From assembly GCA_016217545.1 (NCBI GenBank), contig JACRHT010000003.1, forward strand, positions 169,501-233,500: DNA of 64,000 bases. Direction: 5' to 3'. This document shows, in pieces, positions 33,653-41,296 of the stretch (its first letter is position 1; every line of letters begins with the position of its first letter). The position numbers and the translations under genes are program-made. Origin of the DNA: Opitutia bacterium. GTDB lineage: Bacteria; Verrucomicrobiota; Verrucomicrobiia; Opitutales; Opitutaceae. The notes beneath the pieces are model-generated. The model saw only the letters and a program-made list of their open reading frames with translations, searched no databases and was not told where the DNA came from.

Positions 33653-34201
33653 CTACCGCCCGCCGCGCTTCGCGGCGGGCTTTTTCTTTTCCGGATACGG
33701 CATCAATCCCATCTGCCGCAACCGCGCCACCACGCACGGCTCGGGATCGCGCTTCGCGCGCCGCAACGCTGCGCGCACGTCGGCGCGAAACTCCGGGTGA
33801 CGCTGCGCGAGCCACCACAGCGCGTTCAAACTCCACACGCGCACCGTCGCCTTCGGATCCTCGAGTCCGTTGCGCAGAAACGCTCCCACCTCCGCCGGGG
33901 CCGTTTCCATCAGCTCCGGATTCTCCGTCCAAAACTGGCTGAGCACGAGCCGACCGAGGTGCGAGCGCACGCCGTCCAGCCCGTCGATGACGACGCTCAG
34001 CGCCTCCGCCGGCGGCTGGGCGCCCTCGCTCACCCAGCGTCGCAGCATCCACGCGCCCGTCCACTCCAGCACGCGCGAACCGCTCACGATCGCTTCGGCC
34101 ACGGTCTGCGCATAGCGCGGATGCGCGCGGTTCCGCTCATGCCACTGCCGCATTTGCGGCACGGACATTCTCGGATCTGTCTCCAGTTCGTCGAGCAGCA
34201 T
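33653..34201 (-). CDS. HEAT/ARM-like helical-repeat protein
   Basis: The protein is 182 aa from ATG 34201. Helical pairs such as SRVLEWTGAWMLRRWV, DGVRSHLGRLVLSQFW, AEVGAFLRNGLEDPKATVRVWSLNALWWLAQRHPEF and RAALRRAKRDPEPCVVARL resemble HEAT repeats of bacterial scaffold proteins. No signal peptide is seen. The Lys/Arg-rich C-terminus is encoded by the neighbour's terminator hairpin. The function is unknown; the charged tail could suit nucleic-acid or phosphoprotein binding, but that is a guess. Confidence 0.75.
   Translation of the reverse strand: MLLDELETDPRMSVPQMRQWHERNRAHPRYAQTVAEAIVSGSRVLEWTGAWMLRRWVSEGAQPPAEALSVVIDGLDGVRSHLGRLVLSQFWTENPELMETAPAEVGAFLRNGLEDPKATVRVWSLNALWWLAQRHPEFRADVRAALRRAKRDPEPCVVARLRQMGLMPYPEKKKPAAKRGGR
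33658..33690 (+). terminator. terminator of the DUF2059 gene, inside the convergent gene
   Basis: A perfect 10-bp GC stem (33658-33667 with 33671-33680, loop CTT) is followed by TTTTTCTTTT. It lies 30 bases after the DUF2059 stop. On the other strand the same bases are read as the last codons of the gene at 33653-34201, giving KKKPAAKRGGR. Confidence 0.9.
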
Positions 34202-34400
34202 GCTCCTTTTTCAATCAACAGCCCGACCGGAGCGAGCCTGCTTGTGGATCAAATCGCATTGCCTTCCGCAGCTTCTCCCATGCGTGCCGGCCTCGAACTC
34301 AATCTCTTCGACGAAGAAATCTACTCTGGCATTACGGGTCCACGTGTCTTGACGCCCGAAGGAAAACCCCTTCGCTCCCATCCTTCATTTTCCAACTTTC

Positions 34401-35162
34401 ATGAAAGTCATCACGCTCCCGCGCCTCCTCGCCCTTCTCATCACCTTCGCGGTCACCGGCTCGCTCCAAGCCAGCCTGGTGACTTTTAAAGGCAACAATA
34501 TGACCGTGCACCGCGGTCATGTTGATACCTCTACCGGACAAAGCGTAGAAGCCAACGAGACGCTGCAGTTTCAGGGCCGCGATGATTCCATAAACTTCAC
34601 CGACCTCGATGCGCAGGGCAACACCACGGTCGCCGCGCTCAGCGGTCAGGTCACGGTGAAGCTCGCCAACGGCCAGTCGGTCACGATCGATGCGGGCACG
34701 GGCGTCGTGATCAGCTCCACCGGCTTCGCCTCCGCGCCCACCAGCCTTTCGTCCTTGGTGAAAAGCAACCCAGCCCTCGCCACCAACCTGGTCGCGGCCG
34801 TTACCGATGTCGCCAAGCTCGCCGGCAGCACTCCCGCCGCCCTCACCCAGCTGGCCCTCGTGGTCAAGGTCGTCGCCACCGCCGTGCCGGAGCAAGCCAC
34901 CACCATCGTCCAGAATGCGGTCTCGGGCCTCGGCTCCACCGGCACCATCACAGGTGAGGTCCTGAATAAAGCTGTCGGCGCCGTCATTCAAGCCACGGCT
35001 CAAGGTTCGGGCGCCACCGTGGCCGCGCTCACCGCTGCGGCCACCACCGTCCCGGGTGTTACCGTGACGCCGACCACCGATACTCAAGTCCTCAACGAAA
35101 TTCTCGATCCCGTGACGCCCGTCGAGACTCCCGTGATCAATCTGCCGGCCAGCCCGAGCTGA
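34401..35162 (+). CDS. secreted Ala/Thr/Val-rich protein, unknown function
   Basis: The 253-aa protein has a signal peptide ending near SLQAS (about residue 25). A short beta-rich part follows (SLVTFKGNNMTVHRGHVD; then a FecR-like strand set, TVKLANGQSVTIDAGTGVVIS). The rest is low in charge and rich in Ala, Thr and Val, possibly helical. No domain is named. The upstream 199 bases (34202-34400) are slightly richer in A+T and hold no gene. The gene ends at its own terminator. It is probably a surface or periplasmic protein. Confidence 0.7.
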   Translation: MKVITLPRLLALLITFAVTGSLQASLVTFKGNNMTVHRGHVDTSTGQSVEANETLQFQGRDDSINFTDLDAQGNTTVAALSGQVTVKLANGQSVTIDAGTGVVISSTGFASAPTSLSSLVKSNPALATNLVAAVTDVAKLAGSTPAALTQLALVVKVVATAVPEQATTIVQNAVSGLGSTGTITGEVLNKAVGAVIQATAQGSGATVAALTAAATTVPGVTVTPTTDTQVLNEILDPVTPVETPVINLPASPS

Positions 35163-35188
35163 GCCTAGCCAAACTCTTTCGACCACCA

Positions 35189-35217
35189 AAGGCCGGGCCA
35201 TCGAGGTCCGGCCTTTC
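35189..35217 (+). terminator. terminator of the 34401-35162 gene
   Basis: AAAGGCCGG and CCGGCCTTT form the outer part of a 12-bp stem with one mismatch (35189-35200 with 35206-35217, loop ATCGA). T-rich sequence follows only weakly (TTTCGTTT), so it is a moderate terminator. Confidence 0.7.
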
Positions 35218-35280
35218 GTTTGACCGCCCCCCGCGCTCCGCGCTTTTCTTTCCAGCCCACGTCGCCAACCTCTTGCTCTC

Positions 35281-37581
35281 GTGGCGGCCCCCTCCTCCAA
35301 CTCCCTCGTCGGCGTCCTCGAGCGCATCATCTTCTTCAACGAGGAGAATCATTACACCATCGCCGAGCTGCGTCCCGACACCGCCGAACGCGCCGAGGAT
35401 CGCGTCACCATCGTCGGCACGCTCCCGGGCGTCCAGTGCGGCGAGACGCTCCAGCTGACCGGCGAGTGGGTGAAGCACGCGCAGCACGGCGCGCAGTTCA
35501 AAATCGCCGCGCACAAAAGCGAGCTGCCCTCCTCCGTCTACGGCATTCGCAAATACCTCGGCAGCGGCCTCGTGCCCGGCATCGGCAAGGTCTACGCCAA
35601 CAAAATCGTCGACGCGTTCGGCACCGACACGTTTCGCGTGCTCAGCGAGGAATCCGGCAAGCTCCGCAAGGTCCCCGGCATCGGCAAAGTCCGCGCCGCC
35701 GCGATCAAGGCCGCGTGGGACGAGCAGAAAACCCTCCGCGAAGTTCACATCTACCTTCAGACCTACGGCGTCACGACGTCGCAGTGCGTGAAGATCGTGA
35801 ACAAGTTCGGCGCCGCCGCGCAGCAGATCATCCGCGAGGAGCCCTACCGCATTGCGCGCGAGATCGACGGCATCGGCTTCAAGACCGCCGACAAGCTCGC
35901 CATCAACCTCGGCTTCGCCAACGACGCCGCGCCTCGCCTCGATGCCGGCCTGATCTACGCGCTCGAGACGTTGCAGGAAGACGGCCACACCGCCTACCCG
36001 CGCGACGAGCTCGTCACCTACACCGCCACGCTGCTCGAGACCTCCGCCGAGCGCGTCGAGGCCCGCATCGACGCCCTCATCGCGCAGAAAGCCATCGTGG
36101 CCCACGCCACTCCTGTAGCCGGGGTCGCCGACCCCGGCCGACCGGGCTCACCGAGCCCGGCTACAAGCGCCGCGCGACGCGAAGCGACGATCCAGCTCCC
36201 CACCAATTCGCGCGCCGAACAAAAGATCGCCGACGTCGTGCGCCGCCTCGGCACGCAGCCGACCGGCCTCCCGCCGATCAAGGTCGATGCGGCCGTCACG
36301 TGGGCGCAGGAGAAGGCCGGCTTCGAGTTCCACGGCCTGCAATCCGCCGCCATCAAGAACGCGCTCACGCACAAGTTCACCATCCTCACCGGCGGCCCTG
36401 GCACGGGCAAAACCACGATCCTCCGCGCCCTCGTCGACATCCTGAAGGCCAAGAAAGTCCGCGTGACGCTCGCCGCGCCCACCGGCCGCGCCGCGCAGCG
36501 CCTCGCCGAGACGACCGGCGGCTTCGCCTCGACGATCCATCGCCTGCTGAAGTTCGAGAACGGCGCGTTCACCGTGAACGAGTCGCACCCGCTCGCGACC
36601 GATTTCCTCATCGTGGACGAGGCCTCGATGCTCGACGTCCGCCTCGCCGCCGCGCTGCTCCAAGCCGTGCCGAACCGCGCGCACCTGCTCCTCGTCGGCG
36701 ACATCGACCAGCTCCCGAGCGTCGGCGCCGGCAACGTCCTCAAAGACCTCATCGCTGTAGCCGGGCTCGGTGAGCCCAGTCGACCGGGGTCCGCGACCCC
36801 GGCTACAAGTCTTCCCGTCACGCGCCTCTCCTTCGTCTACCGCCAGGGCAAGGAGAGCGCCATCGTCACCACCGCGCACGCGATCAACGAAGGCCACGCG
36901 CAACCGCCGCCCGTCCTGAGCGAAGTGGACAAGGCGCAGGCGTGGAGCGACCTGAACTTCATCGCCGCGCACGACGCCGAGGATTGCCTCGCGAAGATCG
37001 TCGAGCTCACCACGCGCTTCATTCCCGCGCATTTCAAGTGGTTCAACCCGATCACCGACGTGCAAGTGCTCGCACCGATGCACAAGGGCACCGTCGGCGT
37101 CGGCAACCTCAACACCCGCCTGCAAGCCGCGCTCAATCCGCACGAGAAAGGCCTGCGCGCCGTCAGCGGCGAGTATCGTCCGGGCGACAAGCTCATCCAG
37201 CTGCGCAACAACTACGACAAGGGCCTTTTCAACGGCGACATCGGCACCGTCGTCAGCACCGATCTCACCAAGGGCACGCTCATCGCGGACTTCGACGGCG
37301 AGCAACACCTCTTCGAGCGCGGCGAGATGAACGAGGTCGCGCTCGCCTACGCCATCAGCATCCACAAATCGCAGGGCAGCGAGTATCCGGTCGTCATCGT
37401 GCCGCTGCTGAAGGCGCACTTCATGATGCTCCAGCGCAACCTCGTCTATACGGCGATCACGCGCGGCAAGAAAAAGGTCTTCGTCGTCGGCGAACCCGCC
37501 GCCTACTCGATGGCCGTGCGCAACGCCGAGTCGAAGCAACGCTGCACCCATTTGCGGGAGAAGATTCTCTCTCTCGATTAA
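35281..37581 (+). CDS. recD2: RecD2/TraA-type ATP-dependent DNA helicase
   Basis: This 766-aa 5'-3' DNA helicase is not part of RecBCD. The N-terminal OB-like and HhH region (about 1-230) has VPGIGKVYANKIVDAFG and KVPGIGKVRAAAIKAAW. The motor has Walker A GGPGTGKTT at 371-379, motif Ib/II APTGRAAQRL and FLIVDEASML (about 440-450), motif III VGDIDQLPSVGAG, and motif IV FVYRQ. The C-terminal SH3/motif VI region is VALAYAISIHKSQGSEYPVVIVPL and RNLVYTAITRGKK. The start is GTG 35281. Two extra segments of 18 residues, 279-296 and 493-510, are encoded by REP-type elements. The first precedes the motor. The second splits the usual step from the DLI helix after motif III to VVRL-FRQ. Both are in frame and every motor motif is intact, so the gene is probably active. 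Confidence 0.95.
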   Translation: MAAPSSNSLVGVLERIIFFNEENHYTIAELRPDTAERAEDRVTIVGTLPGVQCGETLQLTGEWVKHAQHGAQFKIAAHKSELPSSVYGIRKYLGSGLVPGIGKVYANKIVDAFGTDTFRVLSEESGKLRKVPGIGKVRAAAIKAAWDEQKTLREVHIYLQTYGVTTSQCVKIVNKFGAAAQQIIREEPYRIAREIDGIGFKTADKLAINLGFANDAAPRLDAGLIYALETLQEDGHTAYPRDELVTYTATLLETSAERVEARIDALIAQKAIVAHATPVAGVADPGRPGSPSPATSAARREATIQLPTNSRAEQKIADVVRRLGTQPTGLPPIKVDAAVTWAQEKAGFEFHGLQSAAIKNALTHKFTILTGGPGTGKTTILRALVDILKAKKVRVTLAAPTGRAAQRLAETTGGFASTIHRLLKFENGAFTVNESHPLATDFLIVDEASMLDVRLAAALLQAVPNRAHLLLVGDIDQLPSVGAGNVLKDLIAVAGLGEPSRPGSATPATSLPVTRLSFVYRQGKESAIVTTAHAINEGHAQPPPVLSEVDKAQAWSDLNFIAAHDAEDCLAKIVELTTRFIPAHFKWFNPITDVQVLAPMHKGTVGVGNLNTRLQAALNPHEKGLRAVSGEYRPGDKLIQLRNNYDKGLFNGDIGTVVSTDLTKGTLIADFDGEQHLFERGEMNEVALAYAISIHKSQGSEYPVVIVPLLKAHFMMLQRNLVYTAITRGKKKVFVVGEPAAYSMAVRNAESKQRCTHLREKILSLD
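36114..36165. repeat. REP-type GTAG...CTAC element inside recD2, orientation 1
   Basis: The 52-bp unit starts TGTAGCCGGGGTCG and ends CGGCTACA. Two GC hairpins (CCGGGGTC-gcc-GACCCCGG type and CCGGGCTC-acc-GAGCCCGG type) face each other across CCGA. Translated in frame it gives VAGVADPGRPGSPSPATS. It is a shorter form of the elements at 25653 and 62342. Confidence 0.9.
36756..36807. repeat. REP-type GTAG...CTAC element inside recD2, orientation 2
   Basis: The same 52-bp unit as at 36114 but reversed: its reverse complement matches that copy with only a few differences. It is again in frame and gives VAGLGEPSRPGSATPATS. Because the element is nearly symmetric, both orientations start GTA-GCC-GGG and end CCG-GCT-ACA. 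Confidence 0.9.
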
Positions 37582-37733
37582 CCTTCCGCGTCCGCCGCAG
37601 CCGCAGCACAGGCCGAGGCACTCACTGGCGGGCGGAAGACCGGTGTGGCCGGTTTTGTCGTGGGGAATCGACCGCGCGCCATGACGCGGTTCAGCCATTG
37701 CCAACGCTCCGTCGGCTCGCACACTTCTGCGCC

Positions 37734-38996
37734 GTGGGCCGCCCCAGCTCGCTCATTCGTTCGTTTCGTCTCCTCATCGCGTGCGCGCTTCCTGTCGTCG
37801 TCATCGCCCCAGCCCGGGCCGCGGACGCGCAGGAAACATCCGCGACGAGCGGTCTTGTGCTGGCCGTCGTCGCCACACTCGCGCTCGCGGCCTGGTTGAC
37901 CGCCGTGCTCTGGTTGCGTTCGCTCGCGCTCGAACGGCTGAAAACCCTGGCGGTCGAAAAGGCGCGCCACATCGGCTCTGCCCGACTGCGCCGCTTCAGC
38001 CTGCGCCGCCTCGGCCAGTTGGTCGTGGTGGGAATCCGACTGGCCACGATCGCGCTCGTGCTCGCGGGCATGCTCGCGTGGGCGATCGTCTTGCTCGACC
38101 TCCTGCCGGCCACTCACGCCACCGCCCGGCATATCGAGAATGAGGTCTTCGCCGAACTGGAGCGCCTGATCGTCGGCGCCGCCACGGCGCTGCCCGGGTT
38201 GTTGGTCGTCGCGCTGATCTATTTCGCCACGCGCATCGTGCAGGAGCTGCTCAATCACTATTTCCGCTCCATCGCCGACGAAGAGATCGCGAGCAACCTG
38301 TTCGATCCCGTCACCGCCGAGACCTCGCGGCGGCTGGCCGACGTCGGCCTGTGGATTGCGGCCGTCATCATCGCGTTTCCCTACATTCCCGGCAGCGAGT
38401 CGCCGGCGTTCCGCGGCGTCACGGTCCTCGCCGGTCTCATGCTTTCGCTCGGCTCGAGCAATCTCGTGGCGCAGTTCGCCAGCGGACTCGCGCTGATCTA
38501 CGGACGCGCGATTCGCCCGGGCGAATACGTGATCGTCGGCGAGCACGAGGGCACGGTGGAGCACATCGGCTTGTTTGCCTGCACGCTGCGCACGCCGCGC
38601 GACGAGCTGTTCGTGCTCTCGCACACGGTGGTCTCCCAAGGCGTGCGCAACCTCTCGCGCCACGCCGATCAACTGCGCCTGACCACGACGGTGACCATCG
38701 GCTACGACACGCCCTGGCGGCAGGTGCGCGACTTGTTGCTCGCAGCCGCCGCGGCCACGCCGGGCATCCGCACCGAGCCCGCTCCCGAGGTGCGGCAGAC
38801 GGCATTGCAGGATTTCTACGTCGCGCACGAGCTGCGGTTCACGCCGGAGAATCCCGCAGAACGTCTCGCAGTGCTCGGTCGCTTGCATGCGGCGATCCAG
38901 GATCAATTCCACGCCGCCGGCGTGCAAATCATGTCGCCGCACTATCTCGGCGATCCAGCGCAGCCCAAAGTTCCGCCCGGCCGCCCGCCGAGCTGA
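37734..38996 (+). CDS. MscS-family mechanosensitive channel
   Basis: The 420-aa protein starts at GTG 37734 (reads GRPSSLIRSFRLLIACALP), giving a signal-like first helix ending ARAAD. Further TM helices lie at about 40-60, 92-118 and 148-170. The pore-lining helix follows (about 215-245, VLAGLMLSLGSSNLVAQFASGLALIYGRAI), then the MscS beta domain (RPGEYVIVGEHEGTVEHIGLFACTLRTPRDELFVLSHTVVSQGVRN). The C-terminal alpha/beta part has TTTVTIGYDTPWRQVRDLLL. It protects against osmotic downshock or conducts small osmolytes. Upstream in-frame codons belong to the end of recD2 in another frame, so the GTG is the best start. Confidence 0.88.
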   Translation: MGRPSSLIRSFRLLIACALPVVVIAPARAADAQETSATSGLVLAVVATLALAAWLTAVLWLRSLALERLKTLAVEKARHIGSARLRRFSLRRLGQLVVVGIRLATIALVLAGMLAWAIVLLDLLPATHATARHIENEVFAELERLIVGAATALPGLLVVALIYFATRIVQELLNHYFRSIADEEIASNLFDPVTAETSRRLADVGLWIAAVIIAFPYIPGSESPAFRGVTVLAGLMLSLGSSNLVAQFASGLALIYGRAIRPGEYVIVGEHEGTVEHIGLFACTLRTPRDELFVLSHTVVSQGVRNLSRHADQLRLTTTVTIGYDTPWRQVRDLLLAAAAATPGIRTEPAPEVRQTALQDFYVAHELRFTPENPAERLAVLGRLHAAIQDQFHAAGVQIMSPHYLGDPAQPKVPPGRPPS

Positions 38997-39186
38997 TCCA
39001 TGCGCGCTCGCGCCAAGCCCGGCGTGCCATCCCGAGCCCCTTCCGGCCCCGCGAACACCTCGTCTCATCGCAGAACCGTCCAATCGCGCGCCCGACCGGT
39101 ATTTTCATCTCGGAAAAGACGCGCCTCGTCGTGACGTCATCGCAAACCGCTCGACGACCCACCGTGCGCGCCAAGCATCGCGCGCC

Positions 39187-39669
39187 ATGATTCCGCGCCA
39201 CCTGTTCTCCGTCGTCCTCTGCCTCGCCCTCGCCACGCTTGCCCACGCCGCCGATCCCACGCCGGCCCATGCGCCGTATCCCGAGAATTTTCTCAATTGG
39301 AAGAAAATCAAAGCCACGTCGCTCGACCCCGCCGCCCCTGCCACCGCCGAGCTCACCGATGCGCACTTCGTCTACGCCAACGCCGCCGCGCTGGAGGGAC
39401 TGCGCACCGGCACCTACCCCGAGGGCGCCGTGTTCGTGCTCGATATCCTTAAAGTCGAGCGGAAGGGCGGAACCACCACACTTGGTCAACGCGCCTCCAC
39501 CAGCACCATGGTGCGCGACGCCTCCGCCGCCTCCACCGGCGGCTGGCGCTTCGAGGACTACGACATCGTCACCAAGGCCGCGCTCGAGATCGACGTCGTG
39601 AAGGACTGCTACGTTTGCCACACCAAAGTCGCGAAGCGTCAGCACGTCTTCACGCGCTTGAAACCCTGA
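39187..39669 (+). CDS. cytochrome P460-like c-type cytochrome
   Basis: The protein is 160 aa from ATG 39187, with a signal peptide to about residue 21 (ATLAHAADP). The P460-family pattern is visible: YPENFLNWKKIKATSLDP, then HFVYANAAALEGLRTGTYPEGAVFVLDILKVER. A single heme motif CYVCHTKVAKRQHVF lies at the C-terminus. Related proteins include cytochrome P460 and beta-barrel monoheme proteins that handle hydroxylamine or NO; this one lacks certain assignment. The Lys after CxxCH (HTK) is typical of the family. Stands alone between the MscS and ChaN-like genes. Confidence 0.82.
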   Translation: MIPRHLFSVVLCLALATLAHAADPTPAHAPYPENFLNWKKIKATSLDPAAPATAELTDAHFVYANAAALEGLRTGTYPEGAVFVLDILKVERKGGTTTLGQRASTSTMVRDASAASTGGWRFEDYDIVTKAALEIDVVKDCYVCHTKVAKRQHVFTRLKP

Positions 39670-39709
39670 TCTGGCTCGTCTCAAGACACACGGCTGCTTG
39701 GATCCGGCG

Positions 39710-40648
39710 ATGCTTTTGCCCCGCCTCGCCATGCTCACGACCCTCGCCGCCGCGTCCGCCTTCGCCAACCCCGCCGAGTTCTGGCTCGACCTCGTTTCCG
39801 GTGAGGAATCCGGCAACGCCGACGTCTTCGCCGACCTCGCGAAAGCCGACATCGTCTACGTCGGCGAATCGCACACGATCGACCGCCACCACGCCGTGCA
39901 GCTCGGCGTGCTGCAGGAACTCCACGCCCGCGGCCGCGCGCTTACACTCTGCCTGGAACAGCTCGAGGCGCGCGACCAGGCAACCATCGACCGCTTCAAC
40001 GCCGGCGCACTCACTTTCGAGCAACTCGCCACGGAACTCGGTTGGGCGAAGAAGTGGAAGAACTACGCCGACTACCGCGCGCTCTGCGACTTCGCGCAGC
40101 AGAATAGCATTCCGGTCCGCGCGCTCAACGCCCCGCCGGAAGTCATCCGCGCCGTCAGCCGCGGCGGCGGCCTCGCCAAGCTCCCGGCCGAGCAGCGCGC
40201 CACGCTTCCGTCTGATATCGAGCTCAACGACGCTCCCTACGAGCGCCTGCTCAATCTCCAGCTCGCCGTGCACTTGGCCATGGACCCCGCAAAACTGCGC
40301 CCGGTGTTCGAAGCGCAGGTCGCCCGCGACGAGACCATGGCCGCCAACATCGCCGCCGCCCGCGCGCTCACCGGCCCCGACGGTTCACCGCGCACCGCCG
40401 TGGTCGTCGCGGGCACCGGCCACGTCCGCTTCGGCCTCGGCACGCCGGACCGCGTCCGCCGTCGGCTGCCCGGCATCGTCGACCGCATTGTGCTCTCGAC
40501 CGAAAGCGGCCAGTTGAAACTCACCGCGGCCGACAAGGCCGCGATGCGCGACATCGAGATTTCCCACGCCGACCTGCGCGCTCTCGCCCGCCCGCCGGGC
40601 GACTACCTCCGCGTTCTGCCGCTGGCCGCGGCGACCGGCACGCCCTAG
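39710..40648 (+). CDS. ChaN-family heme-regulated lipoprotein-like protein
   Basis: The 312-aa protein starts at ATG 39710 with a signal sequence (MLLPRLAMLTTLAAASAFANP); a TTG four codons upstream is possible. No lipobox Cys is present, unlike classical ChaN. The ChaN/PF04187 motifs are present: DIVYVGESHTIDRHHAVQLGVLQEL, the Tyr/His pairs, PVRALNAPPEVIRAVSRGG and the C-terminal VVVAGTGHVRFGLGTPDRVRRRLP. The family binds heme in a cofacial dimer and is linked to iron uptake. Convergent with the LuxR-HTH gene, whose stop is 4 bases away. Confidence 0.85.
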   Translation: MLLPRLAMLTTLAAASAFANPAEFWLDLVSGEESGNADVFADLAKADIVYVGESHTIDRHHAVQLGVLQELHARGRALTLCLEQLEARDQATIDRFNAGALTFEQLATELGWAKKWKNYADYRALCDFAQQNSIPVRALNAPPEVIRAVSRGGGLAKLPAEQRATLPSDIELNDAPYERLLNLQLAVHLAMDPAKLRPVFEAQVARDETMAANIAAARALTGPDGSPRTAVVVAGTGHVRFGLGTPDRVRRRLPGIVDRIVLSTESGQLKLTAADKAAMRDIEISHADLRALARPPGDYLRVLPLAAATGTP

Positions 40649-40652
40649 CGCT

Positions 40653-40940
40653 TCAACGACACCGCGCCAGCAAGCGCGCGCGCGAAGGCACGCCGTGCTT
40701 CCGCAGGATCGAGGCAACCTGGTTCTTGATCGTGGCCTCCGCGCGGCCGAGTTCGTTGGCGATCTCCTTGTTCGAAAGACCGGTGAGCAACAGCTCGCGC
40801 ACCCGCTGCTCGGCGGGAGTGAGGGCCGCATCGATGACCGCAGCACGAGGCCGCGGCGCGAAATACGGGCGCGATGTGAGCAGGCAGCTCGCCCCGAGGA
40901 GCAGGCTGGACGGGACGAAATCGGATCGGGAGGCAACCAT
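40653..40940 (-). CDS. small LuxR-type HTH protein (copy 1)
   Basis: The protein is 95 aa from ATG 40940. Residues about 40-95 are a GerE/LuxR helix-turn-helix (LTPAEQRVRELLLTGLSNKEIANELGRAEATIKNQVASILRKHG). The first 39 residues are unrelated to any receiver or sensor domain. The paralogue at 54987 shares the HTH almost exactly (SNKEIA-ELGR-EATIKNQVA-ILRKH-VPSRA). It is either a stand-alone DNA-binding protein or the remnant of a larger regulator. An in-frame stop lies in the leader 40 bases upstream of the start, so no longer form exists. It lies at the downstream end of the duplicated sigma/TonB cluster. Confidence 0.75.
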   Translation of the reverse strand: MVASRSDFVPSSLLLGASCLLTSRPYFAPRPRAAVIDAALTPAEQRVRELLLTGLSNKEIANELGRAEATIKNQVASILRKHGVPSRARLLARCR

Positions 40941-40964
40941 GACAGGGGAGTATTTCCGTGCCGC

Positions 40965-41020
40965 GGAAAGGCGGCACCTCTAGCTAAGACGAACGAGGCC
41001 GCCAAATCCCCGAAGAAAAT
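40965..41020 (-). promoter_or_regulatory. conserved leader upstream of LuxR-HTH copy 1
   Basis: About 55 bases here match 55197-55252 with roughly 80 percent identity (shared cores AAGACGAACGAG and AAATCCCCGAA), while the sequence immediately around differs more. The segment lies just upstream of the small HTH gene on the same strand and is a candidate promoter or untranslated leader kept in both copies. An extra stretch of about 120 bases separates it from the HTH codons here; in copy 2 only about 19 bases do. Confidence 0.55.
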
Positions 41021-41033
41021 CCTTCGGGTGCGG

Positions 41034-41055
41034 CAAAAAACCGGGCATTGCCCGT
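41034..41055 (-). terminator. terminator at the end of the TonB/TlpA operon
   Basis: On the minus strand CGGGCA-A-TGCCCG is followed by GTTTTTT (complement of 41035-41040). It lies about 60 bases beyond the stop of the TlpA-like remnant (41116), so it seems to end the transcript that starts at the ECF sigma gene at 48547. Confidence 0.75.
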
Positions 41056-41115
41056 TTCAATGGACAACGCCGGTGCGGAAAGCTGCCGCGCGCCGACGGA
41101 GAACGTCCTGCGGGA

Positions 41116-41220
41116 CTAGCGCCCCAGCAGACGCTTCACCTCGGCCGCGAATTTGTCGCCACGGGCGTTCGTGCCGGCGAGTTCTCCGCCCCCGCCGACG
41201 AGAAACATCGGCGGGGCCGC
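41116..41220 (-). pseudogene. C-terminal remnant of a TlpA-like thioredoxin gene
   Basis: Read on the minus strand from about 41215 to a TAG at 41116-41118 the bases encode PPMFLVGGGGELAGTNARG followed by DKFAAEVKRLLGR. This closely matches the end of the protein at 48701-49915 (VPSMFLVGRDGQLASTNARG, then DKLEAEVKRLLAL). Upstream the similarity stops and no thioredoxin motif or start codon is present, so only about 35 codons remain. It sits just downstream of the two intact TlpA-like genes, with the terminator following. It is best explained as a leftover of recombination between tandem copies of the cluster. Confidence 0.8.
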
Positions 41221-41296
41221 CCATTCAAGATGAGCCCAGCGGAGTCGGCGGAATGCGCACCAGCGGCGCGAATTGAAACACGTGGTAGCGCGCGAT

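Noticed and set aside
35281..37581. recD2 as a pseudogene because of the insertions
   Set aside because: The frame is open throughout and all helicase motifs are intact, so loss of function is not shown.
36148..37722. 524-codon minus-strand frame opposite recD2
   Set aside because: It is a composition artefact. The plus strand has all RecD2 motifs in one frame.
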